This document shows positions 17,863 through 28,311 of a DNA stretch of 64,000 bases, piece after piece. Where the stretch lies: assembly GCF_045635475.1 (NCBI RefSeq), contig NZ_JBJGXI010000008.1:55707-119706 (forward strand). The letters run 5' to 3'. Numbering within the stretch: position 1 is the first letter of the stretch; every line of letters begins with the position of its first letter. A program made the translations under genes and the position numbers. Below the pieces are notes generated by a model, which saw only the letters and a program-made list of their open reading frames with translations, was not told the origin of the DNA and made no database searches. Source of the DNA: JBJGXI01 sp045635475 (GTDB lineage: Bacteria > Bacillota > Bacilli > Bacillales > Amphibacillaceae).

Positions 17863-17891
17863 AGGGTTGAAGTAAACGGTACTTCAACCCT
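17863..17891 (+). terminator. Hairpin after the acetyltransferase gene
   Basis: AGGGTTGAAGT and ACTTCAACCCT around a 7-nt loop. The T-tract is weak, so termination is probable rather than certain. Confidence 0.6.
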
Positions 17892-17924
17892 GTTGTTAGA
17901 GAAGATAAGTATAAAAACTCGAAG

Positions 17925-18520
17925 TGCCTAGCTCCGAGCGCCAGAAACTAGTCGACTTCACGAATTGCCTTACGATAGGTCATCATCGATTCAAGTTTTA
18001 AGGCCGACTAAAAGCGGACTTGTCGTCCAACGTCGACATACCCCTATGTAGGGGCATGATTCGTTTATCTCAGTCGATCCGTCCCAGTCGCTACGTTTTT
18101 AAGCAGATGATTTTCGCTTTTCTTAATTAATAAAAAGCCTATCTGTTTTTCTATGCGACGATTAGGTCACTTATTTGCATGAAATCAAACAGAATAGCAG
18201 TTAATTCACAAAATAAGGACTATGGTTGCCGATTAGTCAACATCGGTTCAAGTTTTGTCGAAGGTCGACTAAAAGCGGACTTGCCTTCCAACTTCGACAT
18301 ACCCATATGAGGGGCATGTTTTCTTTATCTCCTCAAAAATATAAAGCAATTTTCTTCGTGCGATGTTGATGCTTCCGAAGCCTTTCTGGTCCTGCGGTTC
18401 AGTCCAAATGTCCTCGATGGGACAAGTGATCGCACTAAGGAAAGCTACAATGAATATAACCCGTTATTGTTTCGAGTCCCAGTCTGTACGTTGGTAAACG
18501 GCGCCCCGCGCTTTTCTTAA
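17925..18520. repeat. Dispersed repeat family A, two adjacent copies
   Basis: Copy 2 (about 17928-18130) starts AGCTCCGAGCGCCAG and copy 3 (about 18225-18520) ends ACGGCGCCCCGCGCTTTTC. Both contain GACTAAAAGCGGACTTG, TCGACATACCC and GGGGCATG. They match the block between the sortase and surface-protein genes. No gene is seen in 17850-18521. Confidence 0.65.
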
Positions 18521-18521
18521 G

Positions 18522-19805
18522 TTATATAGTATGCGGTGTTTCAATTGCAGGTGGATTTGTTTCTGTCGGTTCTGGAACAAATTTGAGAATAATCCCGCCT
18601 ATGATAAATAGAACTACAAGGCTTAAAACACCACTACCTGTATTTCCAGTAACTTGTGCAGTTACCCCCACTAACAATGGTCCTAAGATCGATGCAAATT
18701 TATTAAAAATACCATAAAAGCCAAAGAATTCATTCGCGTTTTTCTTAGGTACTAACTTTGCATAATAGGAGCGGCTAAGTGCTTGGATGCCACCTTGAGA
18801 TGTTGCAACAAGCATCGCCAAAATCCAAAAATCAGCAACTGTTTCTAAGAAATAAGCATATATACAGACGATCATATAAACGGCTATGCCGGCATAAAGC
18901 ATAATCTTAGCGGTAAACCGTTCTGCTAACTTACCGTATATAATCGTAAATGGAGCAGCAACTAGCTGGGTAACGAATAAGACAATAAGCAGGTCGGTAG
19001 AGGCAATTCCTAAATCGGTACCGTAAGCAGTCGACATCGAAATAACCGTACCAACACCGTCAATATAAAAGAAGTAGGCTAATAGAAATATTGCCAAACC
19101 TCGGTATTTTTTGATTTCTTTCAATGTTTTTGCCAATCTTTTAAAGCTGTTAATGATGGGGTTACGCTCTCTATCAACATAATGAATCTGTTTCACATTT
19201 TTTATCAGTGGAATCGCAAAGCCACCCCACCATAGTACAGTTATGATAAATGCAATCCGACTAGCAAGATCAGAAGAAATAGGTATCACTTCAAATTGAG
19301 CTAACACAATAATTGCGATACTAATAATAAATGGTATGGTACTACCAATGTAACCTAAACCAAACCCGCGTGCAGATACACGATTCATTCTTTCTTCTTC
19401 AGTGACATCTACAAGGAAAGCATCATAAAAAATACTCGCACCAGTAGAACCAATAACTGCGCACGTATAACAAATTAATAATAATAGCCAGCTATCTCCA
19501 GGTATAAAGGCTAACATAGCCGTAGCGGATAAGCCGAGAGCAAGGAAAACGAGAAAAAAACGTTTCTTATAGCCTTGATAATCAGCAATAGTACCTAATA
19601 TAGGTCCTAGCATCGCTAATATAAATGTTGCGATTGCGATTGTATATCCTAGATATGCCGTGGCATCTGCGTTTTCCACGCCAGCATTACTGGCTGCTGC
19701 TTTATAAAATATTGGGAAAACAGCTGTTGTGATAATAATTGAATAGGCGGAGTTTGCCCAATCATAGAAAACCCAGCTATTCTCTTGTTTTGTGAAACGC
19801 TTCAT
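18522..19805 (-). CDS. yxiO: UMF1-type MFS transporter (YxiO/Atg22-like)
   Basis: A 427-residue, roughly 12-helix major-facilitator protein of the UMF1 family. The N-terminus WVFYDWANSAYSIIITTAVF and the GTIADYQGYKKRFF loop are typical. The fungal relative Atg22 exports amino acids from vacuoles; the bacterial substrate is unknown. ATG at 19805 lies 8 nt after GGGAGG; a TTG one codon upstream is less likely. Confidence 0.87.
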   Translation of the reverse strand: MKRFTKQENSWVFYDWANSAYSIIITTAVFPIFYKAAASNAGVENADATAYLGYTIAIATFILAMLGPILGTIADYQGYKKRFFLVFLALGLSATAMLAFIPGDSWLLLLICYTCAVIGSTGASIFYDAFLVDVTEEERMNRVSARGFGLGYIGSTIPFIISIAIIVLAQFEVIPISSDLASRIAFIITVLWWGGFAIPLIKNVKQIHYVDRERNPIINSFKRLAKTLKEIKKYRGLAIFLLAYFFYIDGVGTVISMSTAYGTDLGIASTDLLIVLFVTQLVAAPFTIIYGKLAERFTAKIMLYAGIAVYMIVCIYAYFLETVADFWILAMLVATSQGGIQALSRSYYAKLVPKKNANEFFGFYGIFNKFASILGPLLVGVTAQVTGNTGSGVLSLVVLFIIGGIILKFVPEPTETNPPAIETPHTI

Positions 19806-19898
19806 CAAAGAAACCTCCCTTATAATCTATCTACTTGATTGTACAAGAAAATAGTTCATAGGAGAGGATGTTTACAAAATTTTAAATTACATTTACAT

Positions 19899-21026
19899 TT
19901 ATTTAAGATTTCTTTGATCGATTATCGTTTGATCTACACTTCTAATATGTAAGTCCCGCTGAGGAAATGGGATTTCAATTTTATGCTCTGCTAAGATTTT
20001 ATTGATTCGGAAGTTAAGATTACTCTTCGTCACAATCACTTGGTTAGGATTAGAAATCCACACAAACAGTTCAAAATCTAATGAAGAGCTTCCAAAGCCA
20101 ACAAAATTAACAAAAGGTTCTGGATCGGATATTATAATTGAACTTTCAATTCTTTCTTCACCAGCCACTTGCAATAATAGTGTTCTAACTTTGTCTACAT
20201 CCGTTCCATATGCTACACCAACAGGAATCACAAGTCGTAGTGTTGGGTCACTGTATGATCTGTTTACTACTTTTTCTTCTAAAAAGTAAGAATTGGGAAC
20301 AATAATATGTTCATTATCGAGTGTTTTTATAACAGTAGCGCGCATATTGATTTTCTCTACGTCACCAATTACATCGTCAATAATGACACGGTCACCTACT
20401 TTAATTGGCCGTTCAAATAACAAAATAATACCTGAAATAAAATTCGAGGCAATATTTTGCATCCCAAAACCAATTCCGACCCCAACAACTCCAGCAAATA
20501 CCGTTAATGCACTAAGGTCAATTCCAACAGTAGTTAAACTAACAATTACCGCGATGACCATAATACTATAATGGAAAATACGATTAAATGTGAACTGAAT
20601 ACCTTTATCTAACTGGTAACGCTGGTACACTTTAGGAAGTAGGAATTTGGTAAAAGTTTTTGATGCCCTGCTCGCCATAGAAATAATTAGTATCGCTATG
20701 ATGAGAACAAATATCGAAATATTTTCAGTGCCAAGCGATGTGAGTTTCTTAAACATCCACTCCGACTTAGAAAAATAAAACAAAATAAATAGTAAGATAC
20801 TATAAGTTGTAATCCAATTTAGGACATGCCGTATCGCATTATCATATTGTAATGCAAAAGGCCGATTATTTTGTTTAAGCTTACCTATATAGAAAAGCAG
20901 GAGCCAACGGAATAGAAAAATGGCAAATATAACAAGAAAAAATATTGAAAGGTTTAACCAATCAACATGATTGTTAACTATTGTCCAGAGTTTTTCAGGA
21001 CTATACGAAAAAATTGTCATTAACAT
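19899..21026 (-). CDS. MscS-family mechanosensitive ion channel
   Basis: A 375-residue small-conductance channel. Hydrophobic helices occupy about the first 190 residues. The pore helix GVGIGFGMQNIASNFISG and the beta-domain GDRVIIDDVIGDVEKINMRAT are the MscS signature. It relieves osmotic downshock by opening under membrane tension. The start at 21026 follows AAAGGTGAT; the longer in-frame extension to 21074 has no such site. It is monocistronic and faces the yxiO gene's direction. Confidence 0.9.
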   Translation of the reverse strand: MLMTIFSYSPEKLWTIVNNHVDWLNLSIFFLVIFAIFLFRWLLLFYIGKLKQNNRPFALQYDNAIRHVLNWITTYSILLFILFYFSKSEWMFKKLTSLGTENISIFVLIIAILIISMASRASKTFTKFLLPKVYQRYQLDKGIQFTFNRIFHYSIMVIAVIVSLTTVGIDLSALTVFAGVVGVGIGFGMQNIASNFISGIILLFERPIKVGDRVIIDDVIGDVEKINMRATVIKTLDNEHIIVPNSYFLEEKVVNRSYSDPTLRLVIPVGVAYGTDVDKVRTLLLQVAGEERIESSIIISDPEPFVNFVGFGSSSLDFELFVWISNPNQVIVTKSNLNFRINKILAEHKIEIPFPQRDLHIRSVDQTIIDQRNLK

Positions 21027-21290
21027 ATGATCACCTTTTTCTATAATAGCATGGATTAGTATCGGACTGAACAAATTAGGTATAGCTTCATGAACTGTTG
21101 TACTCTGTTTATCTATATGACATTTTATTACTTCTTAGTATTTAGCAGCTAAACATGAATGTAAAAAGTGCATTTTCTAAAAAGACTAGGAAAAGCTATA
21201 GTTCAAAGGTTTGTTAATTATAATTGTAGGGAAATACAATCCTCAATTACACGATATTTTACAAATTTTATTTGTAAAGGAGGCAAAACG

Positions 21291-23229
21291 TTGAAAATTT
21301 TAGCCATTACATCATGTCCTAATGGTATTGCACACACGTATATGGCAGCAGAAAATTTACAAAAAGCTGCTGACAAATTAGGTGTCGAGATGAAAGTGGA
21401 AACACAAGGATCTATTGGTGTTGAAAATGAATTTAGTGAGCAAGATATTGCCGAAGCTGATGGAATCATCATTGCAGCAGATAAAACGGTGAACAAAGAT
21501 CGCTTCATTGGAAAAAAACTCGTCGCAGTCGGTGTGCAGGAAGGTATCAGAAACCCTGAAGATTTAATCAATAAGGTAATGTCAGATCAAGCTTCTATTC
21601 ACAAAACAAATGGTCAAGCAGGAGTTACAGAATCAGCAAACAAGGACAAACAAAACCCGATCTATCGTCATTTAATGAATGGTGTATCTTATATGATTCC
21701 TTTCATTGTAGTCGGTGGTTTGTTAATTGCAATTGCATTAACTATTGGTGGCAAACCTGGAGCAGGTGGAATTGCAGTACCAGAAGACTCCTTTTGGAAG
21801 ACGATTGAAAACATTGGAGCTGCATCCTTCTCGTTTATGGTGCCAATATTAGCTGGTTTTATCGCCTATAGTATCGCCGACAGGCCAGGTCTTGCACCAG
21901 GTATGATTGGTGGTTACATAGCTGTTAATGGTAGCTTTTATGATAGTGCTGCAGGAGCAGGTTTCTTAGGCGGGATTATCGCAGGATTTCTAGCTGGTTA
22001 TGTAGCACTTTGGATCAAGAAAATAAAAGTTCCAAAAATGATGCAACCGATTATGCCAATCATCATTATTCCGGTATTTGCTTCATTAATCGTCGGGTTA
22101 TTATTTGTAACGTTAATCGGTGCGCCGGTAGCTCAAATATTTGAATCGTTAACGAACTGGTTAGCAGGCATGCAAGGTACGAGTTCATTTTTATTGGCGA
22201 TAATTTTAGGTGCGATGATTGCCTTTGATATGGGTGGTCCAGTTAACAAAGGTTGCTTTCCTATTTGGTGCAGCGATGATCGGTGAAGGAAATTATGAAA
22301 TTATGGGACCAATTGCTGTTGCTATTGGTGTTCCGCCAATCGGACTTGGACTAGCAACGCTGATGTTTAGAAGAAAGTTTGAAGGAGCACAAAGAGAAGC
22401 GGGTAAAGCATCGATAACGATGGGCTTCTTTGGTATTACAGAAGGTGCGATACCATTTGCCGCACAGGATCCATTACGTGTCATCCCGAGCATCATGGTT
22501 GGCTCTATGACTGGTTCTGTAATTGCAATGCTGAGTGGTGTAGGTGACAGAGTAGCGCATGGGGGACCGATTGTAGGGTTTCTCGGTGCTGTTGATAATG
22601 TAATCATGTTCTTTGTGGCAATTATAGTGGGTGCGTTAGTTACGGCACTAATGATTAACTTGCTGAAGAAGGATGTTGATCCAGACATTGAATCGGTTGA
22701 AATGGATGAAAAGCAAGACGAACCTACAAAGGAAGAAGTTAATAAGGAAGAAAGTACACCTGAAGTAGAGGTGAATAAATTAACAGACATCACAAGTCTC
22801 GATTTAATTGATACAGACCTAAGTGGTGCAACTCGAGATGAAATAATCGATGAAATGGTTAATAAATTGGATCGAAATGGTGTACTAAGTTCAAAGGAAC
22901 AGTTTAAACAAGCAATTCTGAATCGTGAACAAGAAAGTACAACAGGTATCGGTATGAATATTGCGATTCCTCACGGCAAATCAAATGCAGTAACGAAACC
23001 GAGAGTTGTGTTTGGCATTAAGAAAAACGGTGTAGATTGGTCTAGTCTTGATGGAACAGATGCCAAATTAATCTTTATGATTGCTGTACCTGAAGAAAGT
23101 AAAGGAAATGCACATTTAAAAATTTTACAAATGCTCTCACGGAAACTAATGGATGATGAATATAGAAACAAATTACTATCTGTGAATACAAAAGAAGAAG
23201 CCTATCAGTTACTTGAACAAATTGAATAG
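21291..23229 (+). pseudogene. PTS fructose/mannose-type transporter IIBCA, split by a +1 frameshift
   Basis: Phosphotransferase permease with domain order IIB-IIC-IIA, as in B. subtilis ManP rather than FruA (IIA first). IIB carries the phospho-Cys9 in ITSCPNGIAHTYMA; IIC spans about residues 120-480; IIA carries the phospho-His in IAIPHGKS. The start is TTG at 21291 with AAAGGAGG upstream. The reading frame shifts at 22251-22252, where AACAAAGGTTGC has one G too many to continue NKVAFLFGAA. The upstream frame then stops at 22286, and the downstream frame runs to 23229. Codon quality and motifs stay intact on both sides, so a recent mutation or a sequencing error is equally possible. No kinase or regulator gene is adjacent. 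Confidence 0.85.
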
Positions 23230-23237
23230 ATGGATTT

Positions 23238-23276
23238 AACAAAGCCTATTTCTAATCGAAAGGGGCTTTGTTTTTT
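23238..23276 (+). terminator. Terminator after the PTS gene
   Basis: AACAAAGCC and GGGCTTTGTT arms followed by TTTTTATT. Confidence 0.75.
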
Positions 23277-23483
23277 ATTCATTCGACTAAAGATATTGTT
23301 GCTAAAGTAAATTATCAAATTGCTCATTTCACAATCCATTGAGGATGTTCGTCAGATTACCTTACACGAGTGTGGAAAAATAACGTTTATTCCATTAAGC
23401 TAAAGATTAACTATTTTTATAATAATTAGAATTATTAAAATACATTTTATGAGTATGAAAACACTTTTAAGGAGGATAAAGAG

Positions 23484-24515
23484 ATGGAAGATATGCATAA
23501 AATTCTTGATCATATTTGTTCTTCTCCTGCAGGTGGAGTGTTGGCGACAATTATTCGTGTGGAAGGTTCGGCATATAAAAAAGAGGGTGCAATGATGGTC
23601 TGGAACCCAGACGGTACTGCTAAAGGATTACTTAGTGCCGGGTGCTTAGAGGAGGATTTGGCTGTTCGAATAGAGAATGGCGCTGGTAAGAAAACAGAAA
23701 CTATTTGTTACGATATGCGAAGTATAGATGAACTGTCATGGGGAGAAGGTTCTGGGTGTAATGGTGTAATAGAAGTACTGCTTGAACCTGTTGATCAACT
23801 GTTACATCAGCATTTACGGCTAGTAAAGGAATTCCTTGATGAGGGAAAAGCCGTAACGATGGTTAAACAACTTGCAACAGATGGTACCCGTCCAAATTAT
23901 TCATTTATAACGGAAACCAAAGAAATATTTTCTTGCATGGAGGGTACGGAACCGACAAATGTACAAAGCTTACGATCCCTAGGTAATGGAAAAGGTTACA
24001 GTAAAGAGTTGTTGACGGATGTTTATGTTCATCATATTGAGCCAAAACAACGGTTGTTTGTGTTTGGCGCAGGCAAGGATTCGATTCCCTTAGTAGAATT
24101 CGCTGCTAAATCTGGATTTGATGTAACAGTTTTAGATTGGCGTCCAGCTTTATGTCAAACAGTAAATTTTCCTCATGCATCTAAGTTGATTGTCGGTTTT
24201 CCAGAGCAACTACTTGAAAATGTCCATCTAACTGATAAAGATTATGTGGTTATATTAACGCATAATTTTATGAAAGATAAACAACTTTTGGATCAATTAC
24301 TCGAACATGATCTGCGTTATCTGGGCGTCTTAGGATCGAAAAGAAGGACAGCTCGACTACTCGGTTGCAAGCAAGAGGAAATTCCAGGAGCGATTACGAC
24401 ACCTGTAGGTTTGTCAATTGATGCACAAGGTCCAGAAGAAATTGCAATTAGCATTGTCGCTCAACTTATTCAGGTATCCAAGCAAACCGTGATAAAACAG
24501 GCGGAGGTGTCATGA
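23484..24515 (+). CDS. pucA: Xanthine dehydrogenase accessory protein, XdhC family
   Basis: A 343-residue XdhC/CoxI protein that delivers sulfurated molybdenum cofactor to xanthine dehydrogenase. The N-terminal block RVEGSAYKKEGAMMVW and LSAGCLEEDLAV, and the C-terminal Rossmann-like FGAGKDSIPL with LGSKRRTARL, are characteristic. AAGGAGG precedes the ATG. It is first in a tightly overlapping five-gene operon in the B. subtilis pucABCDE order. Confidence 0.9.
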   Translation: MEDMHKILDHICSSPAGGVLATIIRVEGSAYKKEGAMMVWNPDGTAKGLLSAGCLEEDLAVRIENGAGKKTETICYDMRSIDELSWGEGSGCNGVIEVLLEPVDQLLHQHLRLVKEFLDEGKAVTMVKQLATDGTRPNYSFITETKEIFSCMEGTEPTNVQSLRSLGNGKGYSKELLTDVYVHHIEPKQRLFVFGAGKDSIPLVEFAAKSGFDVTVLDWRPALCQTVNFPHASKLIVGFPEQLLENVHLTDKDYVVILTHNFMKDKQLLDQLLEHDLRYLGVLGSKRRTARLLGCKQEEIPGAITTPVGLSIDAQGPEEIAISIVAQLIQVSKQTVIKQAEVS

Positions 24516-25138
24516 CGAAAAGGCCGATCATCGGTATTTTCCTTGCGGCAGGTAAAAGTAGCAGGATGGGACAAAACAAATTGATGCTAGCTTGGAATGA
24601 TTCAACGATTGGAAGTAAGTCACTAGAGAAGGCTGTACAATCACGAATAGATACAGTTGTCGTAGTGACGAAGCCTGAGAATTCATTAGGATGGCTTAAC
24701 CCGTCATTTTTTTCAGCACAAGAAAAAAAGAAATGGTTACCGGTAAGTTGCGAGAATGCTGACCAAGGGCAGGCACATTCCTTGAGGTGTGGGTTAAAGA
24801 AGGCTATCGAGTTACAGGCACGCGCGGTAGTAGTGATTCTCGCTGATCAACCGTTGATTCAAAGTGAAATGTTAAATAGATTAATTACACACTATGAGAT
24901 ACATGACAGAATAGATTATATCGCCTCAAGCTTAAATGGGAACATGCGGCCACCAATCTTATTTTCTGAATCGATGTTTTCGCAATTAATGAAGCTAGAA
25001 GGAGATATCGGTGCTCGAAAATTATTATTACAATACCCTAAAAAACAGGGAACTACAATTGACTATCACGATTGGAGAGGTTTTTATGATATCGATACAA
25101 AGGAAGATTACGCATGGATCATGACACAAAACAATTAA
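24512..25138 (+). CDS. pucB: Molybdenum cofactor cytidylyltransferase-like protein (MocA/MobA family)
   Basis: A 208-residue nucleotidyltransferase with the N-terminal GIFLAAGKSSRMGQNKL (nucleotide-binding LAAGxSxRxGxxK) and VVILADQPL. It likely makes the cytosine-dinucleotide form of the molybdenum cofactor used by the dehydrogenase. The ATG overlaps the pucA stop by 4 bp (ATGA). Confidence 0.88.
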   Translation: MTKRPIIGIFLAAGKSSRMGQNKLMLAWNDSTIGSKSLEKAVQSRIDTVVVVTKPENSLGWLNPSFFSAQEKKKWLPVSCENADQGQAHSLRCGLKKAIELQARAVVVILADQPLIQSEMLNRLITHYEIHDRIDYIASSLNGNMRPPILFSESMFSQLMKLEGDIGARKLLLQYPKKQGTTIDYHDWRGFYDIDTKEDYAWIMTQNN

Positions 25139-26013
25139 ATCAACCTATAAATACTGCCTCAAATCTGTGGATTCCTAAAACATTGCAAGAAGCATGGCAA
25201 ATAAAACAACAGTATGGTGAGGAAGCTGGCTATATATCCGGTGGAACATTGTTGCAATTAAATCGAGAACAAGGTACCCCTTTACCAAACTATCTAATTA
25301 GCTTGGAGTCTATCGATCACCTGAAAGGAATCCAGCCAAGTTTCATAAATGGTAGGGAAAGTATTTCAATTGGTTCTTTAACGACGCTGGGAACATGTCT
25401 TACCAACCCGCTACTAGCCCAAGAAGCTAGTTTGCTAATTGAGGCGATCAGTGTCATTGCTGCACCAGCAGTTCGTAACAGAGGTACAATCGGTGGTAAT
25501 CTTGTTTACGGCATTGGCGATTCTATACCGGCATTACTAGCATTAGATGCAGAGGTGTCTTGGTATGATGGACAGCGTATTGAAGTTGGGAACCTAAACG
25601 ACCTGATTACGACCGATGCATTTGATTTTTCTTCCTCTATTCTTACTTCGATTCATTTACCATCCCAACCAATTACCTCGAAAGTGATACGTTTTTATAA
25701 AAAGGTAGGAAGACGGGAGGCTTTTATTCCTTCTCTTGTTACAATCTCTGGTTTTGGCTGGTGGAATGCCAATGACACGATAGAAGAGCTTCGACTAGTT
25801 GTTGGAGGCGGGACACAAAAGCCACAACGTTTGATTGGCTGTGAGCAGCTACTAATAGGAAGTCATTTGACTGAAAATCATTTGGAAGAAATAGCAGAAA
25901 AAATAGTAGAGGAATATCACCCAGAAGCGGATCCTTTTGCATCGGCAAGTTATAGAATACAGGTCGCTATTAATATAGTTGTATCCGAATTAGAGAGGTT
26001 AGTAACATCCTAA
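25114..26013 (+). CDS. pucC: Xanthine dehydrogenase FAD-binding subunit
   Basis: A 299-residue subunit of the CoxM/FAD-binding type. EAGYISGGTLLQL and RNRGTIGGNLVYGIGDS contact the flavin; the C-terminal CO_deh_flav_C region follows. It passes electrons from the iron-sulfur subunit to the acceptor. The start lies 25 bp inside pucB, with AAAGGAAG upstream. Confidence 0.9.
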   Translation: MDHDTKQLNQPINTASNLWIPKTLQEAWQIKQQYGEEAGYISGGTLLQLNREQGTPLPNYLISLESIDHLKGIQPSFINGRESISIGSLTTLGTCLTNPLLAQEASLLIEAISVIAAPAVRNRGTIGGNLVYGIGDSIPALLALDAEVSWYDGQRIEVGNLNDLITTDAFDFSSSILTSIHLPSQPITSKVIRFYKKVGRREAFIPSLVTISGFGWWNANDTIEELRLVVGGGTQKPQRLIGCEQLLIGSHLTENHLEEIAEKIVEEYHPEADPFASASYRIQVAINIVVSELERLVTS

Positions 26014-26031
26014 GTGGAAGGAGAGGTAGAA

Positions 26032-28311
26032 GTGGATTCTAAGCTAAATAACTATAAAAAACGTGCTCGAGTTAGGCCAGATGGAGAAGTAAAGGTAACG
26101 GGCAAGCTCAAATACTTAACGGACTTATCTTTTCCGCAAATGCTATGTGGAAAAATACTGCGTAGTTCTTATCCGCATGCGAAAATTATTAGTATTAATA
26201 CGGAAGAGGCTTTGAAACTTTCTGGTGTTAAAGCTGTAGTGACATATAGAGATGTTCCGGGAATTAACGGTTTTGGATTAATTATGCCGGATCAACCGGT
26301 ATTTTGTGAAGATAAAGTTCGCTATGTTGGTGATGCAATAGCAGCGGTGGCTGCAGATTCGCTGGAAGTTGCTGAACAGGCTTTGCAGCTTATAAGAGTG
26401 GAATATGAAGCACTGCCAATCGTCGATGATCCCGTTAAGGCACTAGAACTGGAAGCACCTTTACTGTATCCAGATGGAAATGTCCTTCACCGTGCTGGTT
26501 ACGAAATTGGAGATGTTAATGATGGCTTTTCTACATGTGCAGCGGTAGTAGAGGAAACGTATCATGTTCCGCGACAGATGCACGCATATATGGAGACAGA
26601 GGGTGGCGTTATCGTTCCCGAAGCTAATGGCGGCATCACTGTTTACGTAGGGACACAACACGGATATAAGGATCGCTTTCAGCTAGCGCGCATTCTTGCT
26701 ATTCCAGAAGAAAGTATTCGAATCGTTTCCAGTCCAATTGGGGGCTCTTTTGGGGGGAAAGACGAATTAAATATTCAACCATATGGCGCTTTACTCGCAC
26801 TTGCAACCGGGGTACCGGTTAAAATTCATAACACAAGAAAGGAATCCGTCATTGCAGGAATTAAGCGCCATCCGATGCAAATTAAGATGAAAACGGGTGT
26901 AAATGCACAAGGGAAATTAGTCGCACACAAAGTAGAGATTGTTGCGGATACAGGTGCATATTCAACACTGGGACCAGCGATTTTGGATTTTGCAGTCGAA
27001 CATGCAACAGGACCATATATGATTCCGCATGTCACGATTGATGGTGTATCGGTGTTTACCAATAATGGTGTTAGTGGTGAATTTAGAGGATTTGGTGGCA
27101 ATCAAATTACATTTGCCCTTGAAAGCCAAATCGATCGACTAGCGGAAAAGCTTGCTATCGATCCAGTGGAGTTGCGTCGGCGTAACATACGTCATGCTAC
27201 TGACCTTGGTCCGATGGGCCACAGAATAGCAGAAACGGATGGTGCATCTTATGTTTTAGAAGCAATTGCACGCTCTGCAAACGAGAATATTACCGATGGA
27301 AATCCAGATAAATGGAAAAAACGAGGATCGGGGATAGCGATTACGATGCACGGTGGGGGACTTGGCTACGGACGTTTGGATCCTGCAGGTGGTCGGCTAT
27401 CATTTACGAAAGATGGAAAAATAGAAATTGCTTTTGGCTTTGAGGAAATAGGTCAAGGTATTCTTGCGGTAATCCAAGCGATCGTTACAGAAGAATTTGG
27501 ATGTGGCGCAAAGGATCTTTCGATAGTAATTGGTGATACTGCTCTCGTTCCGCACACAGGATCAACAACCGCATCGCGTGGCACAAGTATGGTCTGGCTT
27601 GCGGTACAGAAGATGAAGCATAATTTTCAACAGCAAATGCTTGGTTTGGCAGCCCAAGCTACAGGGAAACCAGCCGAGAACTTAGTAATGGGTGAAGGTG
27701 GCATTTGGCAGCAAGCAAGTCCGGAGCTAGTGATAACTTATCAAGCGCTGGCAGAAGAAGGAATGCAAGAGCCAATTGTCGTTTCAACTTCTTTTGATTT
27801 TCCGACAACACCAGATACCGTAGATGGAGGACACTTTTTATATGCTTTTGCAGGCATACTCGCTCAAGTAGAAGTTGATTTGCTAACAGGAAAAGTGAAA
27901 GTAATCGGATTAGATCAAGTTGTTTCAGCTGGTCCTGTTGTAAACGAATTAGGCTATAAAGGTCAAATTGAAGGTGGTGGCGTTATGGCATTAGGTTTTA
28001 CCTTGATGGAAGATGCGATCATGAAGGATGGAAGATATCTAACCGAAAATTTAGATTCCTATTTAATTCCGAATATTACCGATGTGCCTATTAATCTTGA
28101 TGTGCAAGCAATTGAACAGCTAGCAGAAGGCGATGTTTACGGCCCGAGAGGTGTTGGGGAAATTGGATCGGTCGGTGTTGCGCCAGCAATCGTAAAGGCG
28201 ATTCACGATGCGACCGGACATTGGGTAAATCAGTTGCCAGTAACATCAGAAGAAATACTACAAGCTGTAAGCCGAAGAGGTGAAAAACAATGGAGCAAAG
28301 TAAACCAATAA
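26032..28311 (+). CDS. pucD: Xanthine dehydrogenase molybdopterin-binding subunit
   Basis: Catalytic large subunit (759 residues) that hydroxylates hypoxanthine and xanthine. An N-terminal Ald_Xan_dh a/b-hammerhead domain is followed by the cofactor-binding region: GGSFGGKDE, GEFRGFGGNQ and the C-terminal GPRGVGEIGSVGVAPA with the catalytic glutamate in GVGE. The GTG at 26032 is chosen because GGAGAGG at 26020-26026 is correctly spaced; the reading frame is open from 26014. The product partners with the pucC and pucE subunits. Confidence 0.92.
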   Translation: MDSKLNNYKKRARVRPDGEVKVTGKLKYLTDLSFPQMLCGKILRSSYPHAKIISINTEEALKLSGVKAVVTYRDVPGINGFGLIMPDQPVFCEDKVRYVGDAIAAVAADSLEVAEQALQLIRVEYEALPIVDDPVKALELEAPLLYPDGNVLHRAGYEIGDVNDGFSTCAAVVEETYHVPRQMHAYMETEGGVIVPEANGGITVYVGTQHGYKDRFQLARILAIPEESIRIVSSPIGGSFGGKDELNIQPYGALLALATGVPVKIHNTRKESVIAGIKRHPMQIKMKTGVNAQGKLVAHKVEIVADTGAYSTLGPAILDFAVEHATGPYMIPHVTIDGVSVFTNNGVSGEFRGFGGNQITFALESQIDRLAEKLAIDPVELRRRNIRHATDLGPMGHRIAETDGASYVLEAIARSANENITDGNPDKWKKRGSGIAITMHGGGLGYGRLDPAGGRLSFTKDGKIEIAFGFEEIGQGILAVIQAIVTEEFGCGAKDLSIVIGDTALVPHTGSTTASRGTSMVWLAVQKMKHNFQQQMLGLAAQATGKPAENLVMGEGGIWQQASPELVITYQALAEEGMQEPIVVSTSFDFPTTPDTVDGGHFLYAFAGILAQVEVDLLTGKVKVIGLDQVVSAGPVVNELGYKGQIEGGGVMALGFTLMEDAIMKDGRYLTENLDSYLIPNITDVPINLDVQAIEQLAEGDVYGPRGVGEIGSVGVAPAIVKAIHDATGHWVNQLPVTSEEILQAVSRRGEKQWSKVNQ

